Shown here: positions 1 to 6,172 of the stretch, piece after piece
How the letters are laid out: each line of letters begins with the position of its first letter
Position numbering within the stretch: position 1 is the first letter of the stretch
DNA from: JBBDNV01 sp040877415
GTDB lineage: Bacteria; Planctomycetota; Planctomycetia; Pirellulales; PALSA-1355
Direction of reading: 5' to 3'
NCBI GenBank assembly: GCA_040877415.1
Contig: JBBDNV010000166.1
Coordinates: forward strand, 1-13,000
Length of the DNA: 13,000 bases
Notes under the pieces: model-generated
What the model saw: only the letters and a program-made list of their open reading frames with translations
Databases searched by the model: none
What the model was told of the DNA's origin: nothing
Made by a program: the position numbers and the translations under genes

Positions 1-55
1 TCCAGCCGCTTGCGCGCAGTTCGGCCAACGTGGCCGGTTTGGTGGTCGTGGTCAT
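1..55 (-). CDS. N-terminal fragment (18 codons) of a gene running off the left edge
   Basis: Reading the minus strand from an ATG at 55-53 gives 18 codons, MTTTTKPATLAELRASGW, open to the window edge. The tail TLAELRASGW resembles, from memory, the start of planctomycete AAA-type magnesium-chelatase/sigma-54-like ATPases, whose N-termini carry a 'TLGELRASG' stretch. That family assignment is tentative because no Walker motif is inside the window. The call as a gene is helped by a well-formed promoter at 146-173 facing the same way, which would give a leader of roughly 80 nt. The Shine-Dalgarno is weak. Downstream sequence would settle the family. Confidence 0.5.
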   Translation of the reverse strand, partial: MTTTTKPATLAELRASGW

Positions 56-145
56 CAGTGGAGCTTGTACCTGGTTGCGCCGCGTGGGGATTGGCGTCAG
101 TACCTGCTAAGGTAACCCCGCATCGCGTGAAATGCGAGCCAAACG

Positions 146-173
146 ATTATAGCGCGCGGAGTTGTCGTGCCAA
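146..173 (-). promoter_or_regulatory. sigma70-like promoter for the left-edge gene
   Basis: On the minus strand TTGGCA (173-168) is followed after 16 nt by a perfect TATAAT (151-146). This is 5/6 and 6/6 to consensus and lies in the gap between the DinB gene's stop and the left-edge start codon, pointing at that start. The predicted transcript would begin near 139. This is a sequence match only; planctomycete promoters often deviate from consensus. Confidence 0.6.
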
Positions 174-186
174 GGAGCCGCCGAAC

Positions 187-678
187 CTACAACTGGCTGG
201 CCCGGTAGGAGTTGAGCATGGCGTGCGCTTGACCCTGGTGGTGCGACTCGTGCCAACTGAGGATGTGCAGCACGTCGTGGAAGGTCAACTTGCGCTCGGC
301 CAGAGACGCGGGAATCTCACCCAGGCGATCGTCGCTGTAGGTGGCCAGGGTTTCCAGCAGCCGCTTGCGCGACTCGGCCAGAATCTGGCGAATCACGGCC
401 GCGCCGGGCACGTCGTCGTCGGGCTTTGAGCCGCCGCGAAAGCGGGGCCAAAGGTCCTTCCACTGGGGCGGCTTTTCAGGCAACAGCCGCTCCGTGGCAA
501 ACAGCTCTTCGGTAATGCCGATGTGCAACAACTGCCAGCCGATGTGGGCGCGGCCCGGGCCGAGCCGAAAGGCCAGCGCGGCCTCGGGATGGGCCAGCTT
601 CTCAATCTCGTCGAGCGTGGCCAGCGTGCGAACCCGATTGAACTCGATGCTCCCGGTCAAAATCGAAATTGTGCTCAT
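187..678 (-). CDS. DinB-like four-helix-bundle putative metalloprotein
   Basis: The 163-residue product has the size and histidine layout of the DinB/YfiT superfamily (DinB_2 type). These are four-helix bundles that bind a divalent metal through three histidines; some are thiol-dependent transferases, and many have no known substrate. Visible candidate ligands are H52 (in RAHIGWQLLHIGITEE, which also has H45) and H143 with H147 in the C-terminal HESHHQGQAH, the usual 'HExxHxGQ' end of this family. The open frame extends upstream to a TTG at 699, but the ATG at 678 is preferred because it follows an AGGG stretch and the family pattern begins after it. No signal peptide or membrane segment is visible, so it is probably cytoplasmic. 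Exact reaction unknown. Confidence 0.82.
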   Translation of the reverse strand: MSTISILTGSIEFNRVRTLATLDEIEKLAHPEAALAFRLGPGRAHIGWQLLHIGITEELFATERLLPEKPPQWKDLWPRFRGGSKPDDDVPGAAVIRQILAESRKRLLETLATYSDDRLGEIPASLAERKLTFHDVLHILSWHESHHQGQAHAMLNSYRASQL

Positions 679-714
679 GGCGGCGAACCCTGCAATCAAT
701 TGACCAACCGCAAT

Positions 715-737
715 CCCCCGGCAAAGACGAGGGCTAA
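715..737 (+). repeat. degenerate copy of a palindromic intergenic repeat (copy 1)
   Basis: A 23-nt stretch beginning CCCCCGGCAAAG and ending GGGCTAA. It matches the copy at 11498-11520 at 21 of 23 positions. In that copy the arms CCCCCGGC and GCCGGGGG are perfectly complementary; here two changes in the right arm spoil the palindrome. It sits between the divergent DinB and DUF1080 genes, as expected for a REP-like element. Confidence 0.6.
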
Positions 738-850
738 TGCAAGTATCTTACGGCTAGCACGTGGCCACTGGAAGGGCGCGGTGCCGGGCGATATGCTGGC
801 CGAAGCCTAACCAGTGCGCCGGTGGCGTCAAGCCGTGGAGGGATACTACG

Positions 851-1474
851 ATGAGATGCTGGCTCTTAACTTTGGCGGTGGTCGTTTTGCTGTCGGGCCC
901 GACACTCGCGGGCGACGAAGCGGGTTTTGAACCGCTGTTTGACGGCCGATCGTTCGATGGCTGGGAGGGCAATCTCGCTGTCTTTCGCATCGAGGACGGC
1001 GCGATCGTGGGCGGCACGCTCAAGGAGCGCATCCCGCGCAACGAGTTTCTGTGCACCAAAAGCGAATTCGGCGATTTCGAGCTGCGATTGAAGTTCAAGG
1101 TGATCGGCAAGGGGGCCAACGCGGGCGTGCAGCTTCGCAGCCGGCGCATTCCCAATCATCACGAAGTCCGAGGCTACCAGGCCGACTTGGGCGACGGCTG
1201 GTGGGGCTCGCTGTACGACGAGTCCCGGCGAAACAAGATTCTGGTCGCCGCGGAAAAGGGCGTCGTCAACGGCGCGCTTGCGCGCGACGACTGGAACGAT
1301 TACACGATTCGCTGCCAAGGGCCCAGAATTCAGCTCTGGATCAACGGCGCCCGGACGGTCGATTACACCGAGCCGGACGATAACATCGAGCAAACCGGGT
1401 TGATCGGATTGCAGATCCACGGCGGTCCGCCCAGCGAAGCCTGGTACAAAGAGATCCGCATCAAGAAACTTTAG
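851..1474 (+). CDS. Exported DUF1080 (3-keto-disaccharide hydrolase) domain protein
   Basis: A 207-residue protein with a clear Sec signal peptide (residues 1-20: positively charged MR, hydrophobic core, TLA|GDE cleavage), followed by one jelly-roll-like DUF1080 domain to the C-terminus. Family landmarks are FEPLFDGRSFDGWEG (26-40), GDFELRLKFKV (74-84), GANAGVQLRS (88-97), VRGYQADLGDGWWGSLYD (106-123), DWNDYTIRCQG (148-158) and the closing GLIGLQIHGG..AWYKEIRIKKL. The Pfam family is now associated with hydrolysis of 3-keto-glycosides; proteins of this type are greatly expanded in planctomycetes. The frame opens earlier (761), but the start is 851: it follows GGAGGGA at 837-843 with a 7-nt gap and begins the signal peptide. 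Probably periplasmic. The substrate cannot be read from sequence. Confidence 0.9.
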   Translation: MRCWLLTLAVVVLLSGPTLAGDEAGFEPLFDGRSFDGWEGNLAVFRIEDGAIVGGTLKERIPRNEFLCTKSEFGDFELRLKFKVIGKGANAGVQLRSRRIPNHHEVRGYQADLGDGWWGSLYDESRRNKILVAAEKGVVNGALARDDWNDYTIRCQGPRIQLWINGARTVDYTEPDDNIEQTGLIGLQIHGGPPSEAWYKEIRIKKL

Positions 1475-1576
1475 GCCGCGCCGGTCTGTGCAAGCCGTTT
1501 GAGAATGGAACGACGGGCCGGCTAAACGAAAACCCATCGCCGACCTTGGCTAAAGCTCACGCGCGTCGGTCCTGCC

Positions 1577-2200
1577 ATGCAGCCGCCCCGGTTTTTGTAT
1601 TTCGATTTGGGCAACGTGCTGTTGAACTTCGACCATCGCCTGGCCTGCCGCCAGATGGGCGAAGTGGCGGGCGTGCCGGCCGACGTGGTTTGGGAAGTCG
1701 TGTTTGCCGGCGATCTGGAGATGCGCTACGAAGCCGGCGAGATCGGCGACCGGGAGTTCTTTGAAATCTTCTGCCGCCAGACCGGCAGCCGCCCCGATTT
1801 CGACGCCTTGCTCTCGGCCGGCAGCCGGATCTTCACGCCCAACGTGTCGATCATTCCGGTGGTGGCGGCCCTGATGGCGGCCGGCCGCCGGCTGGGAATT
1901 CTGTCGAACACGTGTCCCGGGCATTGGTCGTATTGCGCGGGCGGTCGGTACGCTTTGATCGGCCGGGGTTTTGAGGTGTATGCGCTGAGTTACGAGCTGG
2001 GCGCTTGCAAACCGTCCGCGAAGATTTACCAGGGTGCCGCCGAGCTGGCCGGCGTCACGCCGGGCGAAATCTTTTTCGTCGACGACGTCGCCGGTCACGT
2101 GGCCGCGGCGCGCGAAATCGGCTTCGACGCAGTAGTGTACACGACGACGCGTCAATTGGTGGCCGATTTGCGAAAGCGGGGAATCGATTTCAACTACTGA
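1577..2200 (+). CDS. HAD-IA family phosphatase, YihX-like
   Basis: A 207-residue haloacid dehalogenase hydrolase. Motif I is LYFDLGNVLLNFD (nucleophile D10); motif II is GILSNT (S110); motif III is K145 in GACKPSAKIY; motif IV is FFVDDVAGH (D169, D170). The DLGNV form of motif I, with Gly rather than Asp two residues after the nucleophile, and the whole layout match E. coli YihX, an alpha-D-glucose-1-phosphate phosphatase, so a sugar-phosphate phosphatase is likely. The acid/base Asp normally found at nucleophile+2 is absent, as in YihX. A cap domain lies at about residues 17-90. No Shine-Dalgarno is evident before the ATG, and it lies 102 nt after the DUF1080 gene on the same strand. Converges with xylA. 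Confidence 0.85.
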   Translation: MQPPRFLYFDLGNVLLNFDHRLACRQMGEVAGVPADVVWEVVFAGDLEMRYEAGEIGDREFFEIFCRQTGSRPDFDALLSAGSRIFTPNVSIIPVVAALMAAGRRLGILSNTCPGHWSYCAGGRYALIGRGFEVYALSYELGACKPSAKIYQGAAELAGVTPGEIFFVDDVAGHVAAAREIGFDAVVYTTTRQLVADLRKRGIDFNY

Positions 2201-2242
2201 CGCCGGCTTGCGCCTGCCCCGGCGGGCTTGTATCAGAAATTC

Positions 2243-2257
2243 TGCACGAACCGTGCA
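2243..2257 (-). terminator. weak hairpin downstream of xylA
   Basis: TGCACG-AAC-CGTGCA, a perfect 6-bp stem with a 3-nt loop, lies 10 nt past the xylA stop in the gap between the convergent HAD and xylA genes. On the minus strand it is followed by GAATTTCTG, a poor T-tract, so termination is only possible, not established. Confidence 0.25.
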
Positions 2258-2267
2258 AAGCAAGAAC

Positions 2268-3578
2268 TCAGATATACGTGTTGATAATGTTCTCAATCAG
2301 TTCCTGGCGGCCGCTTACGTTGGGCGTGACGTCGCCCTTCTCGAGCATGTATTTTTCGAGCGAGGCAAAGTCTTCCTGGCCCGATTCGATGCGCGCGCCG
2401 ACGCCCCTTGCCCACGAGCCGTAGCGCTCGGCCAGCATCTTGTCCAGGATTCCGTCGGCGCGGATCGCGGCGGCAATTTTCAGTCCCCGGGCAAAAGCGT
2501 CCATCCCGCCGACGTGGGCGTGGAACAGATCGACCGGCTCGAAGCTTTCGCGGCGCACCTTGGCGTCGAAGTTGACGCCGCCGGGGGCCAGCCCGCCGAA
2601 CTTCAGAATCGAAAGCATGCAGGTCGTGGTCAGGTAGATGTCGGTGGGGAACTGGTCGGTGTCCCAACCCAACAGCAGGTCGCCCGTGTTGGCGTCGATC
2701 GAACCCAAAAAGCCCTGGGCGCCGGCGTATTCCAGCTCGTGCTGCATGGTGTGGCCGGCCAGCGTGGCGTGATTGGTTTCGATGTTCATCTTGACGTGGT
2801 CCGCCAGGCCGTAGGTGCGCAGGAAGTTGATGCAGTTGGCCACGTCGTAGTCGTACTGGTGCTTGGTCGGCTCCTTGGGCTTGGGCTCGAAATAGAACTG
2901 GCCCGTGAAGCCGATTTTTTGGGCGTGATCGACCGCCATGTGCATGAAGGCCGCCAGGTGATCGAACTCGCGCTTAAGATCCGTATTCCACAGGTTCTGA
3001 TAACCCTCGCGTCCGCCCCAGAAGGTGTAGCCCGCTCCGCCGAGCTCCTTGGTGACTTCGATCGCTTTCTTCACCTGCGCCGCGGCAAAGGCGAAGGCGT
3101 CGGCGTTGGGGCTCGTGGCGGCGCCGTGCACGTAGCGCGGATTGCTGAACAGGTTGGCCGTGCCCCACAGCAGCCGAATTCCGCTGCGCTGCTGCTCCTC
3201 TTTCAAAACCTTGACGACTTGGTCGAGATGCTTGTTGGTTTCCGACAGCGTCCGTCCCTCGGGCGCCACGTCGCGATCGTGGAAGCAATAGAAGTGCGCG
3301 CCCAGCTTTTCCATGAACTCGAAGGCCACCCGCACGCGGTTCTTGGCGTTTTCGAGGGAGTCCTGCGCGGCTTCCCAGGGGCGCAGCATCGTGCCGGGTC
3401 CGAACGGATCGGAGCCCGCGCCGCGAAACGTGTGCCAGTAGGCCACCGCGAAGCGAAAGTGGTCCTTCATGGGCTTGCCTTCCACGACTTCGTTTTCGTC
3501 GTAGTGGTGGAAGGCCAGCATGTTCTTGCTCTTGGGACCCTCGAAACGGATCTTCTCAACTTCGGGAAAGGCAGCCAT
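2268..3578 (-). CDS. xylA: Xylose isomerase
   Basis: A 436-residue protein, the usual length of class II (E. coli type) xylose isomerases, converting D-xylose to D-xylulose (also glucose to fructose) in the cytoplasm with two divalent metals. All active-site residues are visible: H100 and D103 (FYCFHDRDVAPEG), the signature FWGGREGYQNLWNTD (186-200), metal ligands E231 and K233 (FEPKPKEP), E267 and H270 (NIETNHATLAGH), D295 (GSIDANTGD), D306 and D308 (GWDTDQFPTD) and D338 (NFDAK). These align one residue off E. coli numbering. The start is ATG 3578; the frame stays open another 385 codons upstream, but that extension overlaps the HExxH gene and is unrelated to XylA. Shine-Dalgarno is weak. 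No xylulokinase or regulator is in the window, so it appears to be a solo gene. Confidence 0.97.
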   Translation of the reverse strand: MAAFPEVEKIRFEGPKSKNMLAFHHYDENEVVEGKPMKDHFRFAVAYWHTFRGAGSDPFGPGTMLRPWEAAQDSLENAKNRVRVAFEFMEKLGAHFYCFHDRDVAPEGRTLSETNKHLDQVVKVLKEEQQRSGIRLLWGTANLFSNPRYVHGAATSPNADAFAFAAAQVKKAIEVTKELGGAGYTFWGGREGYQNLWNTDLKREFDHLAAFMHMAVDHAQKIGFTGQFYFEPKPKEPTKHQYDYDVANCINFLRTYGLADHVKMNIETNHATLAGHTMQHELEYAGAQGFLGSIDANTGDLLLGWDTDQFPTDIYLTTTCMLSILKFGGLAPGGVNFDAKVRRESFEPVDLFHAHVGGMDAFARGLKIAAAIRADGILDKMLAERYGSWARGVGARIESGQEDFASLEKYMLEKGDVTPNVSGRQELIENIINTYI

Positions 3579-3627
3579 CGTTTGTGCTTCTCGCCTGGGT
3601 TTTCCGGAGGAACTGGACAATCGACGA

Positions 3628-3633
3628 ATTATC
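3628..3633 (-). promoter_or_regulatory. possible -10 element for xylA
   Basis: GATAAT (5/6 to TATAAT) on the minus strand, 49 nt before the xylA ATG, within the 122-nt gap after the HExxH gene. No acceptable -35 hexamer was found at 16-18 nt; the nearest TTG-hexamer (TTGCTC) is 20 nt away. Low confidence. Confidence 0.25.
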
Positions 3634-3700
3634 GTGGCACATTGCCCGCAGGCGAGCAAGGGGCGCGACTGGCGTGCGGTCGCGCTTCGAGATCGCGCGG

Positions 3701-5116
3701 CTAATTGGCCCGGCTGCGGATGGCGGCGCAGGAAAGCCGGCGCCAATTGGAGTCGGCCTCGGCCACGAGCTCCCGCAGTCGCCCGACGACGGCCTGGCCC
3801 GTGGCGGTGAGCCGCGCGTGCTGGTCGATCAGGTCGAACGACTCGTCGATCTCCGCGCGCAAGTCCTCGCCGACAGCCAGCGTGTCGTCGAACATCCGCC
3901 AGGGGAGGCCGGCAAACCCGCGCTCGTGAAACAGCATCAGCAGCCACCATTCGAACAGGTGCACGTACGGAACCGAAAGCAACGTGCGGACGGTCAGGCT
4001 GCGGCCGTAGCGAGGGATGAGGGGCGTCGTTTCGCCCGGGTTTTCCAGGAACCGCCAACCGTGCGTGTAGGCGACGTTGTCGATCAGGTAATTCACCGTG
4101 TGGCCGAGCTCGTGGCCAAGCCACATGAAGCAATAGGGACTGAGCTGCGGCTCGTCGCGCGGAGTGTACCCGACGTTGAAGCCGATGACGCCTGGAGAGG
4201 TGGGTACCGAGAACGAGGCAATTTGTCCGCAGCCGTAGGGCGGCAGCTCGAAGCCCCGGATCGTGCGGATGCACTGGCAAAGCTGGCCGTGGATGTGCGG
4301 GGCATTCCGCTTGATCGCCTCGACGAGCGCGGCGACGATCGCGCCGGTCAGCTCCGCGTGGGCGGCCGGGGCCTCGCCGGAGATCGGCTCGAAGCGGATC
4401 CGCGTTCGATTCAGCCGCGACGCTCGTTCGAACCTCGGCCGCGGTGGGCCCGCGCAAAATTCCATGCCGCTCGTGCCGGCGACGTCGCGGTTGTCGACGA
4501 ACATCGCGTCGAACACCCGCCGCGGCATGCGTACCAGCGGTGCCGATGCTCGACCCGGCAGCGACCAGCGGGCCTCGTGCTCGTCGAGATCGAGGATGAG
4601 CGTCTGGTGGGCGAAGAGATCGCGCTCGTGGCTTCGTTCGTCGACCACGACCAGCGCCCAGTCGCAGAACGGGAAATGGATGCGTCCATATTCGTCGGTT
4701 GCCAGCTCGATCTGCCCGCACCAATGGCGCCATCGCCTCAGCAGGACCGCGGCGACGACGTTGCCCAGCCGCCCGCGTGCGAGCGACGCTTGGCGCTCGG
4801 GCGGCGCGCGGTAGCCGCCGGGAGCGACGGCGGCATCCCAGCCGGCCAGATCGTCCGAGGCCGAGGCGAGCGCGTGCAGGGCTTCGATGAACTGCGGATC
4901 GTCGAGCACGAATCGTTTCTCGGTCGCCGAGGCCGGACCGCGCAAGTACCCGCCGAGCGCTTCACGCAGGCGATCGAGCTGCTTTTGGTGAGCGGCGCCG
5001 GCCGAATCGAGCAATCGCGCGTGCGATCCGGCGGCCTGGGCCAGCAGATGGCGGGTGTGCGCCGTGACGGCACCGGGCTCGGCGAACAACTGGCGCGCCA
5101 GCGATTGCGCGGACAT
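3701..5116 (-). CDS. HExxH-motif protein, possible aKG-HExxH-type peptide beta-hydroxylase relative
   Basis: A 471-residue protein without signal peptide or membrane span. The key motif is MWLGHELGHTVNYLID, giving HExxH at 335-339. The overall order resembles, from memory, the HExxH family found in RiPP clusters (TIGR04267, now described as alpha-ketoglutarate-dependent peptide beta-hydroxylases). It has a helical N-terminus; VLDDPQFIEALHAL (70-83); LGNVVAAVLLRRWRH (117-131) leading into GRIHFPFCDWALVV (144-157); a helix VEAIKRNAPHIHG (265-277); a strand with SFSVPTSPGVIGF (301-313); then HExxH; and about 30 residues later PRYGRSLTVRTLLSVPYVHLF (split here as PRYGRS, LTVRTLL, SVPYVHLF), where R and H residues could be cofactor or metal ligands. 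Start ATG 5116 is fixed by GGAGGT 7 nt upstream, not the upstream alternatives to 5335. A metallopeptidase is the main alternative. The gene call is firm; the family is tentative. Confidence 0.6.
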   Translation of the reverse strand: MSAQSLARQLFAEPGAVTAHTRHLLAQAAGSHARLLDSAGAAHQKQLDRLREALGGYLRGPASATEKRFVLDDPQFIEALHALASASDDLAGWDAAVAPGGYRAPPERQASLARGRLGNVVAAVLLRRWRHWCGQIELATDEYGRIHFPFCDWALVVVDERSHERDLFAHQTLILDLDEHEARWSLPGRASAPLVRMPRRVFDAMFVDNRDVAGTSGMEFCAGPPRPRFERASRLNRTRIRFEPISGEAPAAHAELTGAIVAALVEAIKRNAPHIHGQLCQCIRTIRGFELPPYGCGQIASFSVPTSPGVIGFNVGYTPRDEPQLSPYCFMWLGHELGHTVNYLIDNVAYTHGWRFLENPGETTPLIPRYGRSLTVRTLLSVPYVHLFEWWLLMLFHERGFAGLPWRMFDDTLAVGEDLRAEIDESFDLIDQHARLTATGQAVVGRLRELVAEADSNWRRLSCAAIRSRAN

Positions 5117-5123
5117 GGCGGCA

Positions 5124-5129
5124 ACCTCC
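5124..5129 (-). promoter_or_regulatory. Shine-Dalgarno that fixes the HExxH gene start
   Basis: GGAGGT on the minus strand, 7 nt before the ATG at 5116. It is the reason for preferring this start to in-frame upstream codons up to 5335. Confidence 0.75.
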
Positions 5130-5339
5130 GCGTCTCTCTCTGTTCGCGACAAAGGGACACACGAGGCATTGGCTGACGAATATTGGCACGCGGCGCGCGC
5201 GCCGCGCATAACCGCCCCACCAGTTCCCCTCCGTAGATGCCGCGTCGCGGGCGATTTTGGCGAGCGCAGGCCAGATCGCATGGCACGATGCACCGCGCCG
5301 CGGTCGAGGCCCCTCTCCGCCGACCAGAGAATCAAGATG

Positions 5340-5378
5340 CCGTGGCCATGTAAAACGAGTAGCCACTTTTGGCCACGG
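5340..5378. repeat. 9-bp perfect inverted repeat, possible operator
   Basis: CCGTGGCCA (5340-5348) and TGGCCACGG (5370-5378) are perfectly complementary across a 21-nt loop that contains another AGCCAC. It lies about 225-260 nt upstream of the HExxH start and just downstream of a TAGAAT hexamer on that strand, so it could be a repressor site or leader hairpin. Function is a guess. Confidence 0.45.
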
Positions 5379-5423
5379 ACTGCCCGTATTCTAACACGCG
5401 GGCCGAGAGAAAGCGACCCGCCG

Positions 5424-5474
5424 CGATTACAGGTAGTGTCCTAATTTCAACGTAGGACACTACCCGATTACAGG
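5424..5474. repeat. short palindromic element bracketed by 10-bp direct repeats
   Basis: GGTAGTGTCCTA (5432-5443) and TAGGACACTACC (5453-5464) form a perfect 12-bp stem with loop ATTTCAACG. The hairpin is bracketed by identical CGATTACAGG at 5424-5433 and 5465-5474, the look of a target-site duplication around a tiny mobile palindrome. A third partial copy, GATTACAG, follows at 5478-5485, so local tandem duplication is an alternative explanation for the direct repeats. No T-tract follows the stem on either strand. Confidence 0.65.
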
Positions 5475-5515
5475 CAGATTACAGCCAGCTCCGCCGCTCG
5501 TCGTGCGCAAGCCGG

Positions 5516-5734
5516 CTAATTCCAAACGGAAAACAACAGGCGATAATGACGCGGAACCTGGGCGGCCTGGGCCTGCGCGTAGGCCTGGCGGTAGATCTCT
5601 TGCTGCCAGCTTTGTGCCGTCGCGACCTGCGGAGGGCAAACGACGAAGCCGGGCGGAAAGATGGCCGGCGCGTTTTTGGGCCAGACTGGGGCGCTCGGGT
5701 GCGCCGCGATGCGGCTGATTCGATTGGCTGCCAT
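5516..5734 (-). CDS. Small planctomycete-type hypothetical protein, 72 aa
   Basis: A 72-residue protein that I do not recognise as a characterised family. It has a basic N-terminus (MAANRISRIAAHPSAP), a Pro-rich middle (APAIFPPGFVVCPPQV) and a helical, Gln/Ala-rich stretch QSWQQEIYRQAYAQAQAAQ (41-59), ending LLFSVWN. Small proteins with a 'WQ..IY..A..QA' helix and a terminal WN are, from memory, common and uncharacterised in planctomycetes. The call is supported by one of the best ribosome binding sites in the window (GAGGAGGT, 8 nt before the ATG), which also rejects the longer frame upstream to 5944. One Cys (C33); no signal peptide or membrane span. It lies upstream of the HExxH gene on the same strand, but 399 nt and a hairpin separate them. 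Confidence 0.7.
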   Translation of the reverse strand: MAANRISRIAAHPSAPVWPKNAPAIFPPGFVVCPPQVATAQSWQQEIYRQAYAQAQAAQVPRHYRLLFSVWN

Positions 5735-5742
5735 GACGTTTG

Positions 5743-5750
5743 ACCTCCTC
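5743..5750 (-). promoter_or_regulatory. strong Shine-Dalgarno of the 72-aa gene
   Basis: GAGGAGGT on the minus strand, 8 nt before the ATG at 5734. Nearly full complementarity to the 16S 3' end supports translation of this small gene and sets its start. Confidence 0.8.
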
Positions 5751-5944
5751 AAGGATTGTTTCGTCATGTGCCAGCTAGCGTCTTGCTTGTTTTGCCTCAA
5801 TTCCTTGGATTGACACTTTGCGCAAGTAGGCGAGGGTCTCGCGGTTCGGCGGCTCGCGTCGGTACGATCGTTACTATGGTGATAACGTACATTGTCTAAC
5901 GCCGTGCAAAGCGGCGGAGCCGACAAAGTTTGCGTAATTGGCAA

Positions 5945-5974
5945 TTGCTAAGTCGTGCCATGAGGGCATATATT
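5945..5974 (+). promoter_or_regulatory. candidate promoter of the Cys-rich gene
   Basis: TTGCTA (5945-5950) and TATATT (5969-5974) are separated by 18 nt, 4/6 and 5/6 to the sigma70 consensus. Transcription would start near 5981, exactly where the AAATGAATGG inverted-repeat arm begins, giving a leader of about 190 nt before the ATG at 6173. Confidence 0.4.
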
Positions 5975-5978
5975 CTCC

Positions 5979-6027
5979 AAATGAATGGACCTCGTGAATT
6001 CCGCCTGGGGGCCGGGGCCATTCATTT
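5979..6027 (+). repeat. 10-bp inverted repeat at the 5' end of the predicted leader
   Basis: AAATGAATGG (5979-5988) and CCATTCATTT (6018-6027) are perfectly complementary around a 29-nt G-rich loop. Placed at the predicted transcript start of the Cys-rich gene, it could be a 5' stabilising hairpin, a cis-acting RNA or a protein-binding site. Which one cannot be decided from the sequence. Confidence 0.5.
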
Positions 6028-6172
6028 CTTGTGACGCGCCGGGCGAACACGGACGTCGAGAGCCAACGGAGGACCCAAAGAGCCTGGATGGCCGGTTTAA
6101 GACGGAGCGTTTCCGCAGCAAGGCCGACTTTGCGGTCACGGCATTCGGCTCACAAGCAAAAGGAATGCGGCT

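Larger units (their letters stand above)
5117..5515. other. 399-nt gap between the 72-aa gene and the HExxH gene
   Basis: No credible gene here. The HExxH frame runs on in it to 5335 but without coding character or a better start. It holds the Shine-Dalgarno of the HExxH gene, an inverted repeat (5340-5378), a -10-like TAGAAT on the minus strand at 5393-5388 without a good -35, and a hairpin flanked by direct repeats (5424-5474). This long leader suggests regulation or accumulated small repeats. Confidence 0.6.
5735..6172. other. 438-nt divergent intergenic region, promoter and leader of the Cys-rich gene
   Basis: Separates the minus-strand 72-aa gene from the plus-strand Cys-rich gene. Small frames inside it (for example 5985-6176 plus and 5948-6139 minus) lack ribosome binding sites and coding character. 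It contains a plausible plus-strand promoter (5945-5974) and a 10-bp inverted repeat (5979-6027) at the start of the predicted transcript. A TTGACA at 5810-5815 on the plus strand has no matching -10. No convincing minus-strand promoter was found for the 72-aa gene. Confidence 0.6.

Noticed and set aside
3579..4733. The xylA frame stays open for 385 codons upstream of its ATG, as if encoding an 821-residue fusion.
   Set aside because: The extension is Arg/Ala/Pro-rich, shows no domain, and overlaps the HExxH gene in another frame. XylA residues 1-436 alone match the full family length.
2208..5176. Long plus-strand open frames of about 500 codons opposite xylA and the HExxH gene.
   Set aside because: They are antisense to well-supported genes and arise from GC-rich codon bias; their translations show no recognisable motifs and no ribosome binding sites.
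5424..5485. CRISPR-like or tandem array suggested by three GATTACAG copies.
   Set aside because: Copies are too short and irregularly spaced, with no spacers of uniform length; the palindrome and direct-repeat reading fits better.
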